Below are positions 1 through 4,467 of a DNA stretch of 6,708 nucleotides, one piece after another. How positions within the stretch are numbered: the first letter of the stretch is position 1; the number at the start of each line of letters is the position of its first letter. The notes beneath the pieces were generated by a model. The model did no database searches. It was not told the DNA's origin and was given only the letters and a program-made list of their open reading frames with translations. Both the position numbers and the translations under genes were made by a program. The DNA lies in the NCBI GenBank assembly GCA_947374125.1, contig CANCAR010000145.1, forward strand, positions 1 to 6,708, in the 5' to 3' direction. The DNA is from Hyphomicrobiales bacterium. GTDB lineage: Bacteria; Pseudomonadota; Alphaproteobacteria; Rhizobiales; Beijerinckiaceae.

Positions 1-799
1 TTTTTGATCGAAGGTATAGCTCGAATTCATCCGGACAATCAGTTGATTTCGTGAGATAGTTTCGGTCCGCTAGCTGATCGCGAAATAAGATATGCATGAC
101 CGCGCAGGCTAAAGCGCCGTCGGTCCCGGGCTTTACCACCAAAGCGAGATCGGCTTGGTCTAGCGTAGCGGTGCGGTAGATATCGATAGCGACAATCTTT
201 GCGCCGCGCTCTTTGCGGGCACGAATGGCGTGCGTCATGACATTGACTTGGGTCGCAACGGCATTGGTGCCCCAGATGACGACGCAATCCGATTTGGCCA
301 TTTCGCGGGGGTCAGGTCCCATCAATTTGCCCGTGCCCGCTAAAAAGCCGGGCCAAGCCAGATTGATGCAGATGGTTGAATAAAAGCCTGAATATTTCTT
401 GGCGTGCCGCAAACGGTTGATGCCGTCGCGATTCACGAGGCCCATGGTGCCTGCGTAATAATAAGGCCAAATCGACTCCGCGCCGTATTCCGTCTCAAGC
501 GCAAGAAACCGTCGCGCGATATCGTCCATCGCCTCGTCCCACGAAACGCGAGTGAATTCGCCGGAACCCTTTGGTCCCGTGCGTTTCAATGGGTAGAGCA
601 AGCGATCTGGATGATGGTTTCGCTCGGCATAACGCGCGACTTTCGCGCAAATGACACCGGCTGTGTAGGTTTGTTCTTTTGAGCCGTACACGCGGCCAAT
701 CGTCTTATCGTCAAGAACCTCCACCTCAAGCGAGCAGGCTGAGGGGCAATCGTGTGGACAAATGGAGTGTTTTCGAGGGAGGCTGACGGGCGCGTTCAT
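1..799 (-). CDS. Molybdopterin-dependent oxidoreductase (DMSO reductase superfamily), N-terminal part
   Basis: This is a 5'-partial reading frame: 266 codons are open from the ATG at 799-797 to the window edge, so the C-terminal part lies outside. Proteins of this superfamily bind a 4Fe-4S cluster and bis-MGD molybdenum and carry out two-electron redox reactions. The N-terminus shows the cluster motif as Cys14-x3-Cys18-x3-Cys22-x28-Cys51, followed by the usual RLLYPLKR and FTRVSWDEA segments (about 66-90). The first MGD-binding Rossmann-like region covers about 170-230 (VVIWGTN, KIVAIDIYRT, VVKPGTDGAL). Cys144, in STICINLAWPGF, sits where NapA-type enzymes carry their molybdenum-ligand Cys, but this alignment was made by eye. 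No twin-arginine signal is visible, so a cytoplasmic location is inferred. An in-frame TGA lies ten codons upstream and no other in-frame ATG or GTG precedes this start. The gene begins 54 bases after ndk and may be co-transcribed with it. The substrate cannot be told; a formate dehydrogenase, thiosulfate reductase or uncharacterised MopB subgroup is possible. Confidence 0.93.
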   Translation of the reverse strand, partial: MNAPVSLPRKHSICPHDCPSACSLEVEVLDDKTIGRVYGSKEQTYTAGVICAKVARYAERNHHPDRLLYPLKRTGPKGSGEFTRVSWDEAMDDIARRFLALETEYGAESIWPYYYAGTMGLVNRDGINRLRHAKKYSGFYSTICINLAWPGFLAGTGKLMGPDPREMAKSDCVVIWGTNAVATQVNVMTHAIRARKERGAKIVAIDIYRTATLDQADLALVVKPGTDGALACAVMHILFRDQLADRNYLTKSTDCPDEFELYLRSK

Positions 800-830
800 G
801 GTGTTAAGATTACACCTTCGTGCCCGTCAG
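783..830 (-). promoter_or_regulatory. Nested inverted repeat covering the start of the molybdoenzyme gene
   Basis: On the minus-strand transcript a perfect 9-base pair of arms (CTGACGGGC at 830-822 and GCCCGTCAG at 791-783) encloses a 30-base loop. Inside it a second perfect 5-bp stem (GGTGT at 816-812, ACACC at 804-800) with a 7-base loop ends immediately before the ATG at 799. The only Shine-Dalgarno-like run, AAGG (818-815), has its two G residues in the inner stem. The arrangement resembles a translation-controlling leader hairpin. It is not followed by a T-rich run, so it is not an obvious terminator for ndk. The repeat is read directly; the function is inferred. Confidence 0.4.
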
Positions 831-853
831 ACAAGCATGTGAGCGAGGGCTTT

Positions 854-1276
854 TTAGCCGACGATTTCGTTGCCCGAGAAGAACTGGGCAATCTCAATGG
901 CTGCGGTTTCAGGGGCGTCTGAGCCATGAACCGTGTTTTCGCCCACAGACTTTGCAAAAAGCTTGCGGATCGTACCTTCAGCGGCATTTGCCGGGTTGGT
1001 AGCGCCCATGACCTCGCGGTACTTGGCAATCGCGTCTTCGGCTTCAAGCACCTGCACAACAACGGGGCCGGAGGTCATGAAGTCAACGAGTTCGCCAAAG
1101 AAGGGGCGCTCTTTGTGCACGGAATAGAAGGCGCCTGCTTGGTCGCGGGTCATGTGGATGCGCTTTTGAGCGACAATCCGAAGACCAGCCTTCTCAATCA
1201 CGGCATTGACTGCACCGGTCAGATTGCGGGCGGTCGCGTCGGGCTTCAAAATAGAAAAAGTGCGCTGGAGCGCCAT
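854..1276 (-). CDS. ndk: Nucleoside diphosphate kinase
   Basis: The 140-residue product has the normal length for a bacterial Ndk. It transfers the gamma phosphate from ATP to other (d)NDPs through a phosphohistidine and so balances cytoplasmic NTP and dNTP pools. Visible family marks are RTFSILKPDA at the N-terminus (Lys11), the HKERPFF segment (54-60), GPVVVQVLE (70-78), GATNPANAAEGTIR (91-104) and the active-site signature NTVHGSDAPE with catalytic His117 at the standard number. The ATG at 1276-1274 is chosen because the homology begins there (MALQRTFSILKP) and AGGA lies eight bases upstream. The frame is open farther back to a TTG at 1339, but that would add 21 unmatched residues and overlap the purN stop. 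A promoter-like element sits between purN and this gene, so ndk probably has its own transcript in addition to any read-through from purMN. Confidence 0.98.
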   Translation of the reverse strand: MALQRTFSILKPDATARNLTGAVNAVIEKAGLRIVAQKRIHMTRDQAGAFYSVHKERPFFGELVDFMTSGPVVVQVLEAEDAIAKYREVMGATNPANAAEGTIRKLFAKSVGENTVHGSDAPETAAIEIAQFFSGNEIVG

Positions 1277-1310
1277 GGGGATCATCCTATTGTTGGTTAA
1301 ATGCCTGCGC

Positions 1311-1339
1311 TCTATAGCCTTGCCCGTCTGATCGGTCAA
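1311..1339 (-). promoter_or_regulatory. Probable sigma-70-type promoter of ndk
   Basis: On the minus strand TTGACC (1339-1334, five of six matches to TTGACA) is separated by exactly 17 bases from TATAGA (1316-1311, five of six matches to TATAAT). Transcription would begin near 1304 and give a leader of about 27 bases holding the AGGA site before the ndk ATG at 1276. The -35 hexamer contains the purN TGA stop codon (1338-1336), so the promoter uses the last bases of the upstream gene. This is the best promoter match in the window. Confidence 0.65.
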
Positions 1340-1920
1340 AGGGGCAGAAGCGATTTTGCTACTTTGGCGAGGGCTAAAGGATAGAGTTTGTTTTCTTCGG
1401 CGAGCACACGAGCGGATAAAACGTCAACCGTATCGCGGGGATAAACGGGTACTTCGGCTTGCGCGATAATAGGTCCAGCATCCAATTCGACCACCACGAA
1501 ATGGACGGTACACCCATGTTGCTTAACGCCTGCGGCCAAGGCCTGTTCGTGGGTGTGAAGGCAGCGAAAGAGCGGAAGCAGGGAAGGGTGGATATTAAGG
1601 ATCCGGTCTTGCCACGTGGCAATAAAATCACCCGTTAAGACCCGCATGAAGCCTGCCAGACAGATTAACTCGATATTCGCAGCCCGTAGCGCCCTTTCAA
1701 GCTCGGCCTCAAATGCTACCCGGGAAGAAAAATCACGATGGTCGATGGTAAGGGTTTCTATACCGGCTCTGCGTGCGCGTTCTATGCCTGCAACATCGGG
1801 GACATTCGAAATGACGAGAACAATCTCGGCCGGATAGTCGGGATCACGCGCAGCCTCAATGATCGCGGCCATATTAGAGCCGCGTCCGGAGATAAGGATA
1901 CAGGTTCGTATCCGTTTCAC
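1336..1920 (-). CDS. purN: Phosphoribosylglycinamide formyltransferase (GAR transformylase)
   Basis: The enzyme moves a formyl group from 10-formyltetrahydrofolate to GAR, giving FGAR, the third step of de novo purine synthesis in the cytoplasm. The 194-residue protein has the phosphate-binding loop SGRGSN (11-16), the folate-side segment LAGFMRVL (88-95) and the catalytic triad Asn109 and His111 (in NIHPSLLP) and Asp147 (in ELDAGP), matching Asn106, His108 and Asp144 of the E. coli enzyme at a constant offset of three. The start is a GTG at 1920-1918, one base after the purM TGA. No good Shine-Dalgarno is visible, so translational coupling to purM is likely. One oddity is Cys120 in the segment before LHTH, where the family normally has Gly (as in PGLHTH or KGLHTH); a single base change would explain it. 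The C-terminus ends shortly after the formyltransferase fold, as in many short PurN proteins. Confidence 0.97.
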   Translation of the reverse strand: MKRIRTCILISGRGSNMAAIIEAARDPDYPAEIVLVISNVPDVAGIERARRAGIETLTIDHRDFSSRVAFEAELERALRAANIELICLAGFMRVLTGDFIATWQDRILNIHPSLLPLFRCLHTHEQALAAGVKQHGCTVHFVVVELDAGPIIAQAEVPVYPRDTVDVLSARVLAEENKLYPLALAKVAKSLLPL

Positions 1921-1921
1921 G

Positions 1922-2995
1922 TCAATACGCCAAAGCGCCGCTGTAGCGTACCCGCGGCGTTCCTGATTGTTCGGCGACGATTTCGCCTAAGAAGACGGCT
2001 TGTTGTCCGGTTGCAACCAGTGCTTTCATGGCATCATCGGCCTTATGCATGTCAACGACGACGACCATGCCAATCCCGCAATTAAACGTCCGCAGCATTT
2101 CGTCTTGGGAAACGCCACCTGTTTTTGAAAGCCAGCTAAAGACGGGGGGAACCGTTATGGCTGAAAGGTTTAAATGAGCGCCTAGGTTATCGGGTAAAAC
2201 ACGTGGGATATTATCGGGAAATCCACCGCCCGTGATATGAGCCATCGCTTTAATTGAGTCGGTTGCCTTTAGTGCGGCGAGCATAGGCTTCACGTAAAGC
2301 CGCGTGGGCTCCAACAGTGCAGAGCCTAGTGTTTGTGTCTTATCGAAAGGTGCCAAAGCGTCCCACGCCAGACCAGCGTGTTCAACAATCCGCCTTACCA
2401 GTGAAAAGCCATTGGAGTGAACACCCGACGACGGTAATCCGATCAATCGATCACCCGCTTTGATCCCTTCTTTAGGCAGAAGTGTTCCGCGCTCCGCGGC
2501 TCCTACCGCAAATCCGGCCAGATCATAATCGCCTTTGGCGTAAAGGCCGGGCATTTCCGCCGTTTCGCCACCAATCAACGCGCAACCTGAATCAATGCAC
2601 CCCTGCGCAATTCCTTTGACGATGGCAGCGCCGATTTCGGGCGAGAGTTTTCCGGTCGCAAAATAATCAAGAAAAAACAGGGGTTCAGCGCCCTGAACAA
2701 TCAAATCATTGACACACATTGCGACCAAATCAATGCCGATTGTGTTGTGAATACCCGTTTCAATGGCAATCTTGACCTTGGTTCCAACTCCGTCATTCGC
2801 CGCCACCAGAATGGGATCTTTGAAACCTGCGGCTTTGAGATCGAAAAGACCACCAAATCCGCCGATTTCGGAATCGGCTCCGGGGCGTCGCGTGGCACGA
2901 ACCAAGGGCTTGATCTCTTCGACCATGGCATTACCGGCATCGATATCGACACCGGCATCAGCATAGGTCAGACCATTTTCTGGGGTGTTCGCCAC
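1922..2995 (-). CDS. purM: Phosphoribosylformylglycinamidine cyclo-ligase (AIR synthetase)
   Basis: PurM closes the imidazole ring of FGAM with ATP to give AIR, the fifth step of purine synthesis, in the cytoplasm. With the chosen start the product has 357 residues, against about 345 in E. coli. Family signatures run in order: YADAGVDIDAGN (11-22), the Gly-rich loop near 45-49, ANDGVGTK (66-73), CVNDLIVQGAEPLFFLDY (94-111), GGETAEMPG (142-150), DLAGFAVGA and the SSGVHSNGFSL segment. The start is placed at the GTG 2995-2993 because AGGAG lies seven bases upstream and homology starts soon after. An ATG at 3010 and a GTG at 3022 are also in frame, but neither has a comparable ribosome-binding site. 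It is the first gene of the leftward group and ends one base before purN, so the two consecutive-pathway genes almost surely form an operon. Confidence 0.97.
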   Translation of the reverse strand: MANTPENGLTYADAGVDIDAGNAMVEEIKPLVRATRRPGADSEIGGFGGLFDLKAAGFKDPILVAANDGVGTKVKIAIETGIHNTIGIDLVAMCVNDLIVQGAEPLFFLDYFATGKLSPEIGAAIVKGIAQGCIDSGCALIGGETAEMPGLYAKGDYDLAGFAVGAAERGTLLPKEGIKAGDRLIGLPSSGVHSNGFSLVRRIVEHAGLAWDALAPFDKTQTLGSALLEPTRLYVKPMLAALKATDSIKAMAHITGGGFPDNIPRVLPDNLGAHLNLSAITVPPVFSWLSKTGGVSQDEMLRTFNCGIGMVVVVDMHKADDAMKALVATGQQAVFLGEIVAEQSGTPRVRYSGALAY

Positions 2996-3002
2996 GGCTA
3001 AG

Positions 3003-3007
3003 CTCCT
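3003..3007 (-). promoter_or_regulatory. Ribosome-binding site that decides the purM start
   Basis: AGGAG on the minus strand (3007-3003) is followed by seven bases and then GTG at 2995. This is near-ideal spacing and favours that GTG over the upstream in-frame ATG at 3010, whose codon overlaps the site, and over the GTG at 3022. Confidence 0.7.
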
Positions 3008-3041
3008 CATTTCATATCTCACGCGATAAGCTTACCTCTTT

Positions 3042-3057
3042 CGCCTTGCAAGCGGCG
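3042..3057. repeat. Palindromic element in the divergent purM / phosphatidyltransferase intergenic region
   Basis: The 16 bases CGCCTTGCAAGCGGCG contain the perfect 8-bp palindrome CTTGCAAG (3045-3052), and the outer CGCC and GGCG also pair. It lies about midway between the two divergent starts (2995 and 3124), where both promoters should be, so it could be an operator. I could not assign a confident -35/-10 pair on either strand of this 128-base gap. The motif is short enough to occur by chance. Confidence 0.25.
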
Positions 3058-3123
3058 ATGAAAACTCCCACATGAAAAACTCAACGTTTTCCTGTTTCTC
3101 CAGCGGTTTTCCCCAGTCATCCC

Positions 3124-3660
3124 ATGTTACCCAATCTCATCTCCATTATGCGACTTCTGTTGGTTCCCGTAATTATAGGTTTGATTGCCGATGGAGATTG
3201 GCAGTTAGCGCTATATGGTTTTATAATTGCGGGACTATCCGATGCGCTGGATGGCTATATCGCCCGGGCGTATGATTTAAGAACCGAACTTGGTGCCCAT
3301 CTTGATCCACTGGCGGACAAGGCGCTTCTCGTTTCGATTTTTGTGACGCTTGGCGTGATTGGATTGTTCCCCGTATGGCTCGTCATTTTGGTCGTGACGC
3401 GGGATATTCTGATCATTGGCGGTATCATTTTAGCTTGGCTCCTCGGGGCGCCAATGGCGATGCGGCCGCTTTCTCTTTCAAAATTGAATACGGTGGGGCA
3501 GATTGTGTTGGCTGCATCCGCTTTGGCAATTAAGGCCTTTGAACTCGACATGCCCAATGCGCTGCGTTATGGGGGCTTTGTGGTAGCGGCTCTTACTTTG
3601 GGCTCGATGCTCGTTTATCTCATGCAATGGCTGCGGCATTTTCCGGACGAAGCAGTATGA
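3124..3660 (+). CDS. CDP-alcohol phosphatidyltransferase family membrane protein
   Basis: Family members move a phosphatidyl group from a CDP-linked lipid to an alcohol (glycerol 3-phosphate, phosphatidylglycerol, inositol and others) in the inner membrane. The 178-residue protein carries the complete catalytic signature: Asp40-x2-Asp43-Gly44-x2-Ala47-Arg48-x8-Gly57-x3-Asp61-x3-Asp65. Hydrophobic stretches at about 5-22, 27-38, 67-91, 95-107, 123-138 and 150-170 fit the usual six-helix fold. The N-terminus LPNLISIMRLLLVPVI is typical of PgsA-like and bacterial CMP-forming cardiolipin synthase proteins. The ATG at 3124 is the only standard in-frame start after a TGA at 3073. No Shine-Dalgarno is visible before it. 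Many alphaproteobacteria carry another pgsA next to uvrC and moaD/moaE, so I leave the symbol blank; the acceptor alcohol cannot be read from the sequence. The stop overlaps the hdaA start. Confidence 0.93.
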   Translation: MLPNLISIMRLLLVPVIIGLIADGDWQLALYGFIIAGLSDALDGYIARAYDLRTELGAHLDPLADKALLVSIFVTLGVIGLFPVWLVILVVTRDILIIGGIILAWLLGAPMAMRPLSLSKLNTVGQIVLAASALAIKAFELDMPNALRYGGFVVAALTLGSMLVYLMQWLRHFPDEAV

Positions 3661-4367
3661 CGGTTTCGCCTAAGCAATTGACTCTGGAGCTACCGATTGA
3701 AACGCGGCTTGAGGCAGAGGATTTTCTCGTCTCGCCGAGCAACGAGGCGGCTTACCATCTTATCGATCAATGGCCGAACTGGACGGATCAAGTGCTTTTG
3801 CTAACGGGGCCTGAAGCGTCCGGCAAATCGCATTTATCCGCTATTTGGGCTAAAAGAGCAAAGGCTTGGACGGAAAAGGCTTCCGATATTCAGTTGGACC
3901 AGGTTCCTCATCTCGTCTCGAGCGGAGCTTTGGTGATCGAGAATTGTGATCAAGGTGGCGTGGATGAGCATGCGCTTTTCCACCTCATAAACGCGGCGCG
4001 AGAAAGAGGAACGTATGTACTGTTAACGGCACGCGGTAGGCCGGATCAGTGGGGGCTGAAAACACCCGATCTTATTTCTCGGTTGAGGCTTGCCCCGGAG
4101 ACCAAATTAGCGAGCCCTGATGATGCGTTGTTAGGAGCCGTCCTCGTGAAATTGTTTATTGATCGGCAATTGGTTATCGACACGACGATTATCGATTTCA
4201 TCAAGAGCCGGATTGTTAGATCGATTGCGGCGGCTCGAGATTTTGTCGAGCAACTGGATCGTGAAGGCCTAGCGCGTGGCAAGCCGATTACCAAGGCGCT
4301 TGCCTCACAACTCTTAAAAATCGGCAGCGATGGCGAGGCTGAAGACGATTTGAACCCTTCAAATTAA
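3657..4367 (+). CDS. hdaA: DnaA-related regulatory inactivator HdaA (Hda family, RIDA)
   Basis: Hda proteins bind the DNA-loaded sliding clamp and stimulate ATP hydrolysis by DnaA, limiting re-initiation of replication. The 236-residue protein is a DnaA-like AAA+ module without the DNA-binding domain IV. Near the N-terminus QLTLEL (7-12) fits the clamp-binding hexapeptide of Hda. Walker A is GPEASGKS (51-58). The Walker B position reads LVIENCD (92-98). Sensor 1 lies near LLTARGRP (122-129), the arginine-finger box is DLISRLR (138-144) and a sensor 2-type helix is around SIAAARDF (189-196). ALFHLINAARE and AVLVKLFIDRQL are typical of the alphaproteobacterial group. The ATG at 3657 overlaps the upstream stop as ATGA, and homology begins right after it; a start at 3627 in the same frame would add ten unmatched residues. 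The Asn96 at Walker B is unusual. The acidic tail EAEDDLNPSN is variable in the family. Confidence 0.93.
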   Translation: MTVSPKQLTLELPIETRLEAEDFLVSPSNEAAYHLIDQWPNWTDQVLLLTGPEASGKSHLSAIWAKRAKAWTEKASDIQLDQVPHLVSSGALVIENCDQGGVDEHALFHLINAARERGTYVLLTARGRPDQWGLKTPDLISRLRLAPETKLASPDDALLGAVLVKLFIDRQLVIDTTIIDFIKSRIVRSIAAARDFVEQLDREGLARGKPITKALASQLLKIGSDGEAEDDLNPSN

Positions 4368-4392
4368 TGGTTCGAATTTTATTTTGCCCGGT

Positions 4393-4432
4393 GCAGTCGC
4401 CATTTTGTCAAATGCCCGTCATAATCGACTGC
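4393..4432. repeat. 7-bp inverted repeat framing the PHO-like box upstream of ppk
   Basis: GCAGTCG (4393-4399) and CGACTGC (4426-4432) are perfect reverse complements 26 bases apart. A second small pair, CATTT (4401-4405) and AAATG (4410-4414), lies inside. No T-run follows, so it does not look like a terminator for hdaA. It could be a dyad operator or a leader structure; chance is also possible at this length. Confidence 0.3.
4405..4422 (+). promoter_or_regulatory. PHO-box-like direct repeat upstream of ppk
   Basis: TTGTCAA (4405-4411), four bases (ATGC), then CCGTCAT (4416-4422) gives two 7-mers at an 11-base period. Against the enterobacterial PhoB consensus CTGTCAT-N4-CTGTCAT this is 11 matches in 14. 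A weaker third copy of the GTC core lies 11 bases upstream (CAGTCGC, 4394-4400). ppk belongs to the phosphate-starvation regulon in E. coli and is a predicted member in rhizobia, so the location 46 bases before the ppk start makes sense. No clear -10 hexamer is seen at the expected distance, which lowers confidence. Confidence 0.45.
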
Positions 4433-4467
4433 GACCAACGGCGCTTACCCGATAAGGATTATGTTTC

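Noticed and set aside
404..682. Open frame on the plus strand opposite the molybdoenzyme gene
   Set aside because: It lies wholly inside the antisense of a frame with clear MopB homology, and its product shows no recognisable domain.
848..859. GGCTTTTTAGCC at the ndk stop as a terminator
   Set aside because: Only a four-base stem, and in the ndk direction it is followed by CTCGCTC, not a T-run.
926..1300. 124-codon plus-strand frame opposite ndk
   Set aside because: Antisense shadow of a highly conserved gene. The product resembles no family I know and has no ribosome-binding site.
1277..1339. N-terminal extension of ndk to a TTG at 1339
   Set aside because: It would add 21 residues that no Ndk has, overlap the purN stop and swallow the ndk promoter. 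The ATG at 1276 has an AGGA site and gives His117 its standard number.
1738..2085. 115-codon plus-strand frame across the purN/purM junction
   Set aside because: Antisense to two certain genes. The Arg-rich translation is typical of a shadow frame.
3072..3275. 67-codon plus-strand frame overlapping the phosphatidyltransferase start
   Set aside because: Out of frame with a protein carrying a full catalytic signature, with no homology and no ribosome-binding site. An adjoining five-codon frame at 3058-3075 is likewise noise.
3627..3656. Longer hdaA start at 3627
   Set aside because: The extra ten residues lie in the overlap with the phosphatidyltransferase frame and match nothing. The ATG at 3657 forms a standard ATGA coupling.
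4461..4463. ATG at 4461 as an alternative ppk start
   Set aside because: It is out of frame with ppk, lies two bases after the AAGGA site and opens only a short frame.
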